A program made the position numbers and the translations under genes. Shown one piece after another: positions 53,737 to 62,277 of a stretch of 64,000 bases of DNA. The notes under the pieces are model-generated. The model worked only from the letters and a program-made list of their open reading frames with translations. It did no database searches and had not been told where the DNA came from. Positions within the stretch are counted from its first letter, which is position 1, and each line of letters starts with the position of its first letter. Location of the stretch: assembly GCF_014395785.1 (NCBI RefSeq), contig NZ_CP060713.1:1950501-2014500 (forward strand). Reading direction: 5' to 3'. The stretch comes from Nocardioides mesophilus. Lineage in GTDB: Bacteria > Actinomycetota > Actinomycetes > Propionibacteriales > Nocardioidaceae.

Positions 53737-54828
53737 ATGACTCGCCGGGTGTACCTCCACGTCGGGGCGCCGAAGACCGGGACGACGTACCTCCAGGACA
53801 GGCTCGCGCTCAACCGCACCGCCCTCGGCCGGCACGACGTGCACTACCCCCTGGGCCTGCAGGCCAGCCACTTCAAGGCGGCCATCGACCTCATCGACGA
53901 GCCCTGGGCCGGTCAGCGCGACGCCTCTCGCGGCGAGTGGCAGAAGCTTGCCGACCGGGTCCGCAAGCACGACGGCACCGTGATCGTCTCCCACGAGATC
54001 CTGGCCGCCGCCCGGCCGGCGCAGGTCCGGCACGCGATGGACACGCTCTCCGGTGCCGAGGTGCACCTGGTCTACTCGGCCCGCGACCTGGCGCGGCAGA
54101 TCCCGGCCGAGTGGCAGGAGGGCGTCAAGCACCGCCGCAGCCGTTCGTTCGCCAAGTTCCTCCACCAGATCCAGACGGCCAACCGCGCGAAGCCCAACCT
54201 CTGGTTCTGGCGCGTGCAGGGGCTCACCGACGTGCTGACCCGCTGGAGCGAGGGGCTGCCGCCCTCCCGGATCCACCTGGTCACGGTGCCGCAGTCCGGG
54301 GCGCCGCGCGACCTGCTCTGGAACCGCTACTGCGACGCGTTCGGGTTCGACCCCGCCTGGGCGCCGGAGGAGAGCGGCCGGGCCAACGCCTCCGTCGGGA
54401 CCGCCGAGGCGGCGCTGCTGCGCAAGCTCAACCGGCGGCTCAAGGAGGCCGGTCTCTCCAGCGAGGACTACAGCACGCTGGTCCGTCAGCTCGTCGTGCA
54501 CGACACCCTCGCGCACCGCAAGCAGATGAAGCTCGCCACGCTCCCGCCGCTCGCCTACCCCTGGGTGCAGGGGATCGCCGACGAGTGGATCGAGTGGGTG
54601 CAGGGCGCGGGGATCCAGGTGCACGGCGACCTCGAGGACCTGCGGCCGGTGCCGCCGCCGGAAGGTGCGCGCTGGCGCAACCCCGACCGCCCCAACCGGG
54701 GCCAGATGGTCGACGCGGCGCTCGACGCGCTCGTCGCGATGACCCTCGAGGCGGCGCACCGCCCCAACCCCGACGAGCAGGTCACCGCGAAGATCGGCCG
54801 GGTCGCCCGGCGACTGCGCGGCCAGTGA
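53737..54828 (+). CDS. Sulfotransferase-family protein (first of tandem trio)
   Basis: 363-aa soluble protein. The N-terminal 5'-phosphosulfate loop is HVGAPKTGTTYLQ (residues 8-20), matching the PAPS-binding PKxGTT signature. VIVSHEILAAA and VYSARDLARQIPAEWQ (3'-phosphate region) follow. The C-terminal half, with IHLVTVPQSGAPRDLLWNRY and EAALLRKLNRRL, is shared with the two genes downstream. Acceptor substrate unknown (a surface glycan or lipid is possible). CAGAAT ends 6 nt before the ATG, and a 6-bp palindrome GGGCAG/CTGCCC (53722-53736) lies there. It overlaps the next gene by 4 bp (GTGA). Confidence 0.87.
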   Translation: MTRRVYLHVGAPKTGTTYLQDRLALNRTALGRHDVHYPLGLQASHFKAAIDLIDEPWAGQRDASRGEWQKLADRVRKHDGTVIVSHEILAAARPAQVRHAMDTLSGAEVHLVYSARDLARQIPAEWQEGVKHRRSRSFAKFLHQIQTANRAKPNLWFWRVQGLTDVLTRWSEGLPPSRIHLVTVPQSGAPRDLLWNRYCDAFGFDPAWAPEESGRANASVGTAEAALLRKLNRRLKEAGLSSEDYSTLVRQLVVHDTLAHRKQMKLATLPPLAYPWVQGIADEWIEWVQGAGIQVHGDLEDLRPVPPPEGARWRNPDRPNRGQMVDAALDALVAMTLEAAHRPNPDEQVTAKIGRVARRLRGQ

Positions 54829-56102
54829 CCCCCGACGAGGGGGAGCGGGCCGCCCGGGACTGGGTGGCCCACCTGCGCTCTGGCGGCAGCACCCGGTGGC
54901 AGGAGTGGCTGGAGTCGTACGCCGCCGCCCCGTCCGGCGAGCACGTCGAACACCCCGGCCGCCCCGGGCACGCCGAACGCCCCGAACGCTGCGAACACCC
55001 CGACCGCCCTGGTCGGCTGCCCGGCGCCGGCCAGCTCGAGCTGCTGCGCAGGCTCGCCGGGGCCGCCGCCGCCCGGACCGCGAGCACAGGCGCCGCGGAC
55101 GTCGACCGGGACGCCGCCGTGTTCGCCGCCCTGGCCGACCGGACGCTGAACCGCACCGGACCCGGCCGGGGGCTGCCGGAGCTGCCGCTGCCGATGCCCG
55201 GAGCCGGGTCCGCGGACGCGCCGGCGATCGGCCCGCGACCGGTCGACCCCGACGACGTACCGCTCGAGGAGCTGGTCCGCAGCGCCACCGGGCTGCTCGT
55301 CTCCGAGCTGGTCTCGGCGCCGTCCGCCGAGGTGGCGAGCCCGCCGGCCCCGCCCCGGCCGCGGCGCCGGTTGCTCGCGACGAGGTACGTCGTCGACGGT
55401 GCGCCGATCAGCTCCGCGGCCGTGCGCGGGGCACTGCGCCAGGCAGGCCACGTGGCCGGCGGGTCGCGGGCCACGGTGGTGCTGGTGGCCGCTCCCCTGG
55501 ACGTGGCGCTGGCCCAGGTGTGGTCGGCCCGGGCCCAGCACAGCGCGGCTGCCCGGTGGCAGGCCTTCGTGAGCCGGTCGGTGCGCCTGGGCGCCCTGCC
55601 GCGGGCGGTCGACGTGGCGGCGCTGGCCCGGCACTGGTCGGACCGGGTGGGCGTGCAGCGGGTGCACGTCGTGCTCGACGAGGACCCGCTGGCCGGGGCC
55701 GCCGCCGCGCTCCGGCTGCCGACCGGGCCGGCCCCGGCGCCGCCGTACCCTCCCGACGTCGCGCTCACCGCAGCCGAGGTGGACCTGCTGCGGCGGGTGA
55801 ACGAGGTGCTCGCCGTCCGGGTCGCCGCCGACCGCGCGGACGCGATCCGCGCCCGGCTGGTGGCCTCGCTGGCGGCGCGGCGCCGGCCGGCGGCTCCGAT
55901 GCGGCTGCGGGTGCCCGACCAGCACCTGCCCTGGCTGCAGCAGCACGCCGCCCGGCTCCGCGAGGAGATCGTCCGCGACGGCTACGCTGTGCACGGCGAT
56001 CCGGCCCGGCTCGGGCCGCTCCACGAGGGTCCGGACCGGCCGCTGCCCGACGAGGTGCTCGCGCTGCTGCTCGAGTCCGTCCTGGACGCGGCCGGCCTGT
56101 GA
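54825..56102 (+). CDS. Sulfotransferase-related pseudoenzyme lacking the PAPS loop
   Basis: 425-aa protein. Residues 1-150 are Ala/Pro/Arg-rich with HPGRPGHAERPERCEHPDRP low-complexity repeats and a short helical GQLELLRRLAGA segment. From about 185 it aligns by eye with both neighbours: RATVVLVAAPLDVALAQVWSA matches ADVHVVMSVRDLVRQIPAEW, AALARHWSDRVGVQRVHVVL matches VLDRWAATLPPEHVHVITV, and AEVDLLRRVNEVL matches ETALLRRVNQQV, followed by GYAVHGDPARL for GYDVVGDLAEL. PKTGTT and the RDL arginine are absent. I infer a non-catalytic paralogue, perhaps a partner subunit. GTG start overlaps the upstream stop. Confidence 0.7.
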   Translation: MTPDEGERAARDWVAHLRSGGSTRWQEWLESYAAAPSGEHVEHPGRPGHAERPERCEHPDRPGRLPGAGQLELLRRLAGAAAARTASTGAADVDRDAAVFAALADRTLNRTGPGRGLPELPLPMPGAGSADAPAIGPRPVDPDDVPLEELVRSATGLLVSELVSAPSAEVASPPAPPRPRRRLLATRYVVDGAPISSAAVRGALRQAGHVAGGSRATVVLVAAPLDVALAQVWSARAQHSAAARWQAFVSRSVRLGALPRAVDVAALARHWSDRVGVQRVHVVLDEDPLAGAAAALRLPTGPAPAPPYPPDVALTAAEVDLLRRVNEVLAVRVAADRADAIRARLVASLAARRRPAAPMRLRVPDQHLPWLQQHAARLREEIVRDGYAVHGDPARLGPLHEGPDRPLPDEVLALLLESVLDAAGL

Positions 56103-56136
56103 CGGTCGCACGACGAGCGCAGAGCGAGAGGTGCCG

Positions 56137-57353
56137 GTGACCACCGAGCGGAGAGTGCTGGTCCACGTCGGTGCACCCAAGACCGGGACCTCCTCGGTGC
56201 AGGACGTGCTGTTCCGGCACCGCCACGAGCTCGCCGACGAGGGGCTGCTCTACCCCGCTGACCGGCACGATGCGCACTTCCTGGCGGCCCTGGACCTGAT
56301 GGAGCTGACCTGGGGCGGCCTGGAGCGCGACGCGGTCGGCGCCTGGGACCGCGTGGCCGAGCAGGTGCGGGCCTGGCCGGGGACCTCGGTGATCTCCCAC
56401 GAGATCCTGGCCACCGCGACTCGGCCGCAGGTGGCCCGCGCCCTGGCGTCCCTCGGGGACCCGGCCGACGTGCACGTCGTGATGTCGGTGCGGGACCTGG
56501 TGCGCCAGATCCCGGCGGAGTGGCAGGAGAACATCAAGCACCGCCGGGTGATCGGCTACCACGACTTCCTGCGCACGATCTCCGACCCGGACCGCTCCGG
56601 GCGGCTGGCGTCCTGGTTCTGGGGGGTGCAGGAGGTTCCCGACGTCCTGGACCGGTGGGCCGCGACGCTGCCCCCGAGCACGTGCACGTGATCACCGTCC
56701 CGCGGCCCGGGGCTCCGCGCGACCTGCTCTGGGAGCGCTTCGCCGGCGTCTTCGGGATCGACCCGCGCCGCTACGCCCCGACCGGGGAGCGTGCCAACCC
56801 CTCCCTCGGGGTGCCGGAGACGGCGCTGCTGCGCCGGGTCAACCAGCAGGTCAACAACGGCGTGCTCGCCAACGACGACTACCGCCGGTTCGTCCGCGAG
56901 CTGCTCGCCCACCGGACCCTCTCGCAGCGCTCGGAGTCCCCCCGGCTGGCGCTGCCGCCGCAGACGCGGAGCTGGGCCGCCGACCTCTCGGAGAGCTGGA
57001 TCGGGCTGCTCGGCGAGCGGGGGTACGACGTCGTCGGGGACCTCGCCGAGCTCCGGCCCGAGCCCGCGGCCGGCACCGCGTTCGTGGACCCGGACCACCC
57101 CGACGAGACCCAGGTCGCCGACGCCGCGACCGAGGCGATCGTGGTGCTGCTGCAGGAGGCGGCGCGCCTCGCCGGCGTCGAGCGGTCGCTGCGCGAGGAC
57201 GTGCACGCCGCCCACCGCGATCTCGACCGGACCCGGGGACTGTGGTTCCGGGCCAAGCGGCGGCTGGTGCACCTGGCCGACGACAACCGGGCCGCGGCCG
57301 CGGGGCTGACGGCCTACCGGCGCGTGCGGGCCAGGAGCTCGCGGTCGGCGTAG
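56137..57353 (+). pseudogene. Sulfotransferase-family protein (third of trio), broken by one missing base
   Basis: About 405 aa if repaired. The first frame has the PAPS loop HVGAPKTGTSSVQ, VISHEILATA and VMSVRDLVRQIPAEWQENIKHRR, then ends at a TGA after WAATLPPSTCT. A second frame continues PEHVHVITVPRPGAPRDLLWERF to a stop at 57353, ending in an Arg/Ala-rich helix. The break lies at a C5 run (56671-56675); a sixth C gives LPPEHVHV. GTG 56137 is used because GAGAGG sits 5 nt upstream; a GTG at 56131 is also in frame. Its 3' end overlaps the convergent EcsC gene by 40 bp. Confidence 0.8.
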
Positions 57354-57994
57354 CGCCCGATCTGCCAGGTGGCGAAGCCGTCGGCGCTGGCGCCGACCAG
57401 GCCGCCGACCACCGGGACGCGCCGCCCGATCACCACCGCCATCCGCTTGCCCGCCACCTTGGTGAGCAGCTCCGAGGCCACCTCGCCGGCCATGATCCGG
57501 TTCAGGTCCGGGTCGTGCGTGGGAGCCGTGGCCAGCGCCATCGGCGGGGCCGGCAGCTTCTTGCGCCGTACCAGCGACTTCACCGAGTCCTCGCCGAGGA
57601 TGCAGGCGAGGATCGCGTTGCGGACCCGCGGGTCCTCGAGGTCGTAGTCGCGCAGGTGCGCGATGCCGGCGACCATCCGGCACTGGATCAGCGCCAGCCC
57701 GGTCACGTTGGCGGGGATCATCACGGCCGCGGTGACGAGGCCGCCGAGGTTCGTGGCGAAGCCCTGCGCGCCGGCGTAGCGGACGTGGTTCTCGATCACC
57801 TCGTGGACGGCGCTCTGCCGGTCGCCCTTCTGCTCGGCGAGCTGCTGCTCGGCCGCCCGGGCGGCCGGAGGCAGCGGCCCGGCGCCGCTGATCGCGCGGT
57901 TGAGCGCCTCGTGCACGAAGCCGCTGGTCATGTCCGGCGCGAGCCGGTGCACCCGTGGTGCCACGGTCTTGCCGATCATGCTGCCGATACCCAT
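57314..57994 (-). CDS. EcsC-family protein
   Basis: 226-aa protein of the EcsC family, found next to the EcsAB exporter in Firmicutes but of unclear role in Actinobacteria. Characteristic are a glycine/alanine-rich helical core (GFATNLGGLVTAAVMIPANVTGLALIQCRMVAGIAHL), VRNAILACILGEDS, and GRRVPVVGGLVGASADGFATWQIGRYA. Two amphipathic or membrane-associated helices are likely. The ATG at 57994 has AGGAGGAG 7 nt upstream. No ecsAB is present nearby. Confidence 0.88.
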   Translation of the reverse strand: MGIGSMIGKTVAPRVHRLAPDMTSGFVHEALNRAISGAGPLPPAARAAEQQLAEQKGDRQSAVHEVIENHVRYAGAQGFATNLGGLVTAAVMIPANVTGLALIQCRMVAGIAHLRDYDLEDPRVRNAILACILGEDSVKSLVRRKKLPAPPMALATAPTHDPDLNRIMAGEVASELLTKVAGKRMAVVIGRRVPVVGGLVGASADGFATWQIGRYADRELLARTRR

Positions 57995-58086
57995 GTCCTG
58001 CTCCTCCTGTCGCGGCCGGTGCGGGCCGCCGACGTCCTCTTCCTCGGACCCTAACGACGTACGGCAAAGTGGGCAGAATGACTCGC

Positions 58087-58782
58087 GTGCCCCACGAACC
58101 GCCTCCGTCCCCCTGGGTCTTTCCCGATCCGGCGACCGTGGAACCCGATGACCTGGTCGCGATGGGCGCGGACCTGGAGCCGGGCACGCTGCTGGCGGCC
58201 TACCGCGGCGGCCTGTTCCCGATGCCCGGCGAGGGTGTCGACGGGGTGCTGTGGTGGTCACCGCTCGAGAGGGGCGTGCTGCCGCTGGAGGCGCTGCGGG
58301 TCTCGCGGTCGCTGCGGCAGGCGGTGCGCCGCATGGAGATCCGGGTGGACACCGCGTTCAGCGAGGTGGTGAGCGCCTGCGGCGACCCGGGCCGGGAGGG
58401 CGGCTGGATCGACGAGGACATCGCCGCGGCGTACCTGCGGCTGCACGAGCTGGGCTGGGCGCACTCGGTGGAGGCGTGGCAGGACGGTGAGCTGGTCGGC
58501 GGGTTGTACGGCGTCGCGATCGGCGGCCTGTTCGCGGGAGAGTCGATGTTCCACCGGGTCCGCGACGCCTCCAAGGTGGCCCTGGTGGGGCTGGTCGAGC
58601 TGCTGCGCGACGAGCACGCCGCCGACCGGCTGCTCGACGTGCAGTGGCAGACACCGCACCTGGCGTCGCTGGGAGTCGTCACGGTGCCGCGCAGGAGGTA
58701 CCTGCGTTTGCTGCGCACCGCGCTGCCGGTGCCGCTGCCGGCCGCGTTCACACGACCTGCGGAGTCCCCCCGGTCTCGGTGA
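58087..58782 (+). CDS. aat: Leucyl/phenylalanyl-tRNA-protein transferase
   Basis: 231-aa aminoacyl transferase that adds Leu or Phe to N-terminal Arg or Lys of proteins for degradation by the Clp N-end rule path. Family blocks are WVFPDPATVEPDDLVAMGADLEPGTLLAAYRGGLFPM, LWWSPLERGVLP, GGWIDEDIAAAYLRLHELGWAHSVEAW and GLFAGESMFH, ending DVQWQTPHLASLG. Start is either ATG 58078 or GTG 58087; CAGAAT ending 7 nt before the GTG favours the latter as leaderless. Its 3' end overlaps the convergent rhodanese gene by 35 bp. Confidence 0.95.
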   Translation: MPHEPPPSPWVFPDPATVEPDDLVAMGADLEPGTLLAAYRGGLFPMPGEGVDGVLWWSPLERGVLPLEALRVSRSLRQAVRRMEIRVDTAFSEVVSACGDPGREGGWIDEDIAAAYLRLHELGWAHSVEAWQDGELVGGLYGVAIGGLFAGESMFHRVRDASKVALVGLVELLRDEHAADRLLDVQWQTPHLASLGVVTVPRRRYLRLLRTALPVPLPAAFTRPAESPRSR

Positions 58783-59089
58783 CCATCGGTCGGGACGCGG
58801 CCGCCCAGTCGAGCATGCCGCCGGCGAGGTTCACCACGTCGTGCCCACCGCTGCCGAGGTAGGCCACCGCCTGGGCGGACCGGCCGCCGACCTTGCACAC
58901 CACCAGGGTCTGGCCCTCGGGCAGCTCGTCGAGGCGGCCGGGCAGCTCGTGCAGCGGGATGTGCAGGGCGCCCTCGATGTGGCCGTGGCGCCACTCGATC
59001 TCTTCGCGCACGTCGAGGACGGTGAGGTCCTGCGGCAGCGGGTCGGGGACGTCGCCGACGCTGACAGTGGGGATCGGCCCGTAGTTCAT
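58748..59089 (-). CDS. Rhodanese-like domain protein
   Basis: 113-aa single rhodanese domain: LTVLDVREEIEWRHGHIEGALHIPLHEL, the active-site Cys in VVCKVGGRSAQAVAYL and the typical NLAGGMLDWAA end. It could act as a sulfurtransferase or persulfide carrier. It follows the Fpg/Nei gene on the same strand after 28 bp, so both may be co-transcribed. The end overlaps aat. Confidence 0.92.
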   Translation of the reverse strand: MNYGPIPTVSVGDVPDPLPQDLTVLDVREEIEWRHGHIEGALHIPLHELPGRLDELPEGQTLVVCKVGGRSAQAVAYLGSGGHDVVNLAGGMLDWAAASRPMVTETGGTPQVV

Positions 59090-59117
59090 GCGGTCACGCT
59101 ACCGGCGCGCCGGCGGC

Positions 59118-59984
59118 TCACTTGAGCAGCCTGGACATCCGGCGGTCGGCCAGCAGCTTGCCGCCGGTCTGGCAGGTGGGGCAGTACTGCAGCGAGGAGT
59201 CCGCGAACGACACCTCGCGCACGGTGTCCCCGCAGACGGGGCACGGCTGGCCGGCGCGGCCGTGGACCGACAGGTGGCTCTTCTTCTCGCCCTTGAGGTC
59301 GGCCGCGTGCAGCCCCCGCGAGCGCGCGACGGCCTCGCCGAGGACCTGCTTGATCGCGTCGAAGAGGGTCTGCAGCTCCTCGTCGGTGAGGCTGTTCGAC
59401 GGCTTGAACGGGGAGAGCCGGGCGGCGTGCAGCAGCTCGTCGGAGTAGGCGTTGCCGATCCCGGCGATCGTGCCCTGGTGGCGCAGCACCCCCTTGATCT
59501 GCGAGCGGCCGGCGTCCTCCAGGATCCGCCCCAGCACGTCGATGGTGAAGGCGTCCTCCAACGGGTCCGGCCCGAGGGTGGCGATGCCGGGCACCTCGAG
59601 CGGGTCGCGGACGACGTAGATCGCCAGCCGCTTGCGCGTGCCGGCCTCGGTGATGTCGAGGCCGGAGCCGTCGTCGAGCACGACCCGGGCGGCGAACGGG
59701 GACTTGTTGCTCGGTCGGGGCGGCAGGGCTGGCACCTCGTCGCGCCAGCGCACCCACCCGGCTCGGGAGAGGTGCAGGACCAGGTGCAGGCCGGCGGCGT
59801 TGATGTCGAGGAACTTGCCGTGCCGGGTCACCGACTCCACGAGCGCCCCGGACAAGGCCGAGAGCGGCGGGTCGAAGGTCTTGAGCGCGCTGAACGCGGC
59901 CAGGTCGACGCGCACGATCGCGCGGTCGGTCAGTCGGCCCGCGAGGTCCAGCGCGAGCCCCTCCACCTCTGGCAGCTCGGGCAC
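59118..59984 (-). CDS. Fpg/Nei-family DNA glycosylase
   Basis: 288-aa base-excision repair enzyme. The start GTG yields PELPEVEG, so the catalytic N-terminal proline and adjacent Glu are present after Met removal; the conserved Lys is in RHGKFLDIN. The helix-two-turn-helix GTIAGIGNAYSDELLHAARLSPF and the C4 zinc finger (PCPVCGDT ... YCPTC) are intact. A tail of about 17 residues (ending RRMSRLLK) follows the finger. Whether it prefers oxidised purines (Fpg) or pyrimidines (Nei2-like) is not clear. Confidence 0.93.
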   Translation of the reverse strand: MPELPEVEGLALDLAGRLTDRAIVRVDLAAFSALKTFDPPLSALSGALVESVTRHGKFLDINAAGLHLVLHLSRAGWVRWRDEVPALPPRPSNKSPFAARVVLDDGSGLDITEAGTRKRLAIYVVRDPLEVPGIATLGPDPLEDAFTIDVLGRILEDAGRSQIKGVLRHQGTIAGIGNAYSDELLHAARLSPFKPSNSLTDEELQTLFDAIKQVLGEAVARSRGLHAADLKGEKKSHLSVHGRAGQPCPVCGDTVREVSFADSSLQYCPTCQTGGKLLADRRMSRLLK

Positions 59985-60023
59985 CGCGCCAGTCTAGGAG
60001 CACCCGTGGCCGCTCCGGGCGGA

Positions 60024-60075
60024 TACTCGCGACACGTCGATACGGCTCGCTAGCGAAATCTACGGTGAACGCTAG
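60024..60075. repeat. Possible degenerate dispersed repeat plus CTAGCG inverted repeat
   Basis: The stretch GACACGTCGATACGGCTCGCTAGCG resembles the CGATACGCTCGCT-type intergenic repeat common in Nocardioides and other actinobacteria. In addition CTAGCG (60050-60055) and CGCTAG (60070-60075) form an inverted repeat 14 nt apart, upstream of the ATPase promoter. Resemblance is from memory. Confidence 0.3.
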
Positions 60076-60084
60076 AGAGATCGA

Positions 60085-60090
60085 TACAGT
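60085..60090 (+). promoter_or_regulatory. -10 box, leaderless promoter of AAA ATPase gene
   Basis: TACAGT ends 6 nt before the GTG at 60097; no Shine-Dalgarno present. Confidence 0.55.
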
Positions 60091-60096
60091 GCGATC

Positions 60097-61302
60097 GTGG
60101 ACCCCGTACGCAACCCCTACGCGCCCGGCGCCGGCCAACGGCCTCCCGAGCTGGCCGGCCGTGACCGCGAGCTCCAGCAGTTCGAGGTGACCCTCGAGCG
60201 GGTGGCGGCCGGCCGCCCGGAGCGGTCGATGGTGCTCTCCGGGCTGCGCGGCGTCGGCAAGACCGTGCTGCTCAACGCGCTGCGCAGCCAGGCCGTCAAG
60301 CGGGCGTGGGGGACCGGCAAGCTCGAGGCCCGCCCCGAGCAGTCGCTGCGGCTGCCGCTCGCCCAGGCGGTGCACGCCGCCGTCCGCGAGCTCGGCCACC
60401 GGCACCGCGACCCGGACCGGGTGGACGCGGTCGCCGGCGTGCTGAAGGCGTTCGCGCTGCGCACCACGCTCGAGGACCGCAAGGGCGTGCGCTGGCAACC
60501 GGCCACCTCGATCGGCGCCGACGTGCCGGCCACCCGGGGTCGCGCCGACTCCGGCGACCTGGAGCTGGACATGATCGAGCTGTTCACCGACGTCGCGGAC
60601 CTCGCCCGCGACCTCGGCGTCGGGGTGGGCATCTTCATCGACGAGATGCAGGACATCTCCACCGCCGAGCTCGCCGCGTTGTGCGGCGCCTGCCACGAGA
60701 TCAGCCAGCAGGGCGCTCCCCTCGTCGTGGTCGGCGCCGGTCTGCCGCACCTCCCGGTGGCGCTCGCCACCAGCAAGTCCTACGCCGAGCGGCTCTTCCG
60801 GTACGTCGTCGTGGACCGGCTCCCGCGGCTGATGGCCGACCGGGCGCTGCTCGTGCCGGCCGGCACCGAGGAGGTCGACTACGAGCCGGACGCCCTCGAC
60901 GAGCTCTACCGCCTCACCGACGGCTACCCCTACTTCGTGCAGGCCTACGGCAAGGTCACCTGGGACGCCGCCGTCGCCTCCCCGATCCGGGTGGTCGACG
61001 TGCAGGTGGCCGCCCCGGAGGCCGAGCGCGAGCTGGCGGTGGGCTTCTTCGGCGCCCGCTACGACCGGGCGACGCCGGCCGAGCGCGACTACATGCGCAC
61101 GATGGCCGACCTCGGCGCCGACAACGACGACGGCGCGGTGACCACCGCGGACATCGCCGGCGCGCTGGGCCGCAAGCCGCAGAGCCTGTCGCCGGCCCGC
61201 GACGGCCTGATCAAGAAGGGCCTGGTCTACTCCTCCGAGCGCGGCACCGTGGCGTTCACGGTCCCGCACTTCGGCAAGTTCCTGCGCGCCCAACGCACCT
61301 GA
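60097..61302 (+). CDS. AAA/STAND-type ATP-binding protein
   Basis: 401-aa soluble ATPase. Residues 49-56 hold Walker A (GLRGVGKT), Walker B is GIFIDEMQDIS near 180, followed by a sensor-like VVVGAGLPHLP and a winged-helix-like C-terminal region (TTADIAGALGRKPQSLSPARDGLIKKGLVYSSERGTVAFTVPHFGKFL). This resembles ORC/CDC6-like or archaeal-type AAA ATPases that occur as single genes in Actinobacteria; function is unknown. The C-terminal winged helix suggests DNA binding. GTG 60097 starts MDPVRNPYAPGAG. Confidence 0.8.
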   Translation: MDPVRNPYAPGAGQRPPELAGRDRELQQFEVTLERVAAGRPERSMVLSGLRGVGKTVLLNALRSQAVKRAWGTGKLEARPEQSLRLPLAQAVHAAVRELGHRHRDPDRVDAVAGVLKAFALRTTLEDRKGVRWQPATSIGADVPATRGRADSGDLELDMIELFTDVADLARDLGVGVGIFIDEMQDISTAELAALCGACHEISQQGAPLVVVGAGLPHLPVALATSKSYAERLFRYVVVDRLPRLMADRALLVPAGTEEVDYEPDALDELYRLTDGYPYFVQAYGKVTWDAAVASPIRVVDVQVAAPEAERELAVGFFGARYDRATPAERDYMRTMADLGADNDDGAVTTADIAGALGRKPQSLSPARDGLIKKGLVYSSERGTVAFTVPHFGKFLRAQRT

Positions 61303-61359
61303 GCAGGACTTTGCCCCGGGGTCCCACGGCGACGGCAGCCGCAATGTCACGATGGCTCC

Positions 61360-62160
61360 ATGCACCGCGTCGTCGGCCGCCCGCAGGTGGTCGCCCATCG
61401 AGGGTCCAGCGCCTCGACGGCGGAGCACACCTTCGGCGCCTACGTGAAGGCGCTCGACGAGGGTGCCGACGCCCTCGAGTGCGACGTCCGGCTGACCGCC
61501 GACGGACACCTGGTCTGCGTGCACGACCGCCGCGTGGACCGGGTCACCAACACCGAGGGTGTGGTGTCGACGATGGCGCTGGCCCAGCTCGACCAGCTCG
61601 ACTTCGCGTCCTGGAAGAACCCCTGGGCCGACCTCGACGACGAGGCGCCCGAGGTCGACGAGCGGACCCGCCGCGTGCTCACCATGCGCCAGCTGCTGGA
61701 GACGGTCCGCGACTACGACCGGCCGGTCGACCTCGCGATCGAGACCAAGCACCCGACCCGGTACGCCGGCCTCGTCGAGCGACGGCTGGTCGAGCTGCTG
61801 GAGGAGTTCGACTGGGTGGGTCCCGACTCGCCGGCGCGGGTGATGAGCTTCTCCTGGCTGGCGCTGACCCGGGTCAAGAAGCTCGCGCCCGCGATCGAGA
61901 CCGTCTTCCTCCTCGACCAGCAGCACGCCTGGCTGCGGGCCCGCCAGTCGGCCGACCTCGACTTCATCGCCGGCCCCGGCATCGGCTTCCTCCGCGACAA
62001 CCCCCGGGTGGGCCGGCGGATGGCCCGCACCGGTCGGCGGATGCACGTCTGGACGGTCAACACCGAGGCCGACCTCGACCTGTGCCGCGAGCTCGGCGTG
62101 GAGGCCGTGATCACCGACCGGCCGGCGATGGCGCTCGCGCACCTCGGCGGCGCCCGCTGA
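61360..62160 (+). CDS. Glycerophosphodiester phosphodiesterase
   Basis: 266-aa cytosolic enzyme of the GDPD family, releasing glycerol-3-phosphate from phospholipid head-group diesters. Family motifs are VVAHRGSSASTAEHTF (H13, R14), ALECDVRLTADGHLVCVHD (Glu and Asp metal ligands, His) and the C-terminal HVWTVNTEADLDLCRELGVEAVITDRP. Length and order match bacterial GDPDs without signal peptide. Gap of 57 bp from the ATPase gene; it may have its own start (CACGAT 6 nt before the ATG). Confidence 0.94.
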   Translation: MHRVVGRPQVVAHRGSSASTAEHTFGAYVKALDEGADALECDVRLTADGHLVCVHDRRVDRVTNTEGVVSTMALAQLDQLDFASWKNPWADLDDEAPEVDERTRRVLTMRQLLETVRDYDRPVDLAIETKHPTRYAGLVERRLVELLEEFDWVGPDSPARVMSFSWLALTRVKKLAPAIETVFLLDQQHAWLRARQSADLDFIAGPGIGFLRDNPRVGRRMARTGRRMHVWTVNTEADLDLCRELGVEAVITDRPAMALAHLGGAR

Positions 62161-62277
62161 GTGATGTCGGTCTCACCGCACGGTCATCGGTTCCGCTACC
62201 CTGGCGTTCTGGTTTGCCCGGCCGGGGGGTTGGGCAGCATCGCCTCCGACATGTCATCGACGTTCCCTGGGGGTCGG

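Noticed and set aside
59086-62142. 1018-codon open frame on the minus strand
   Set aside because: It only merges out-of-frame readings of Fpg, ATPase and GDPD genes; no family motif.
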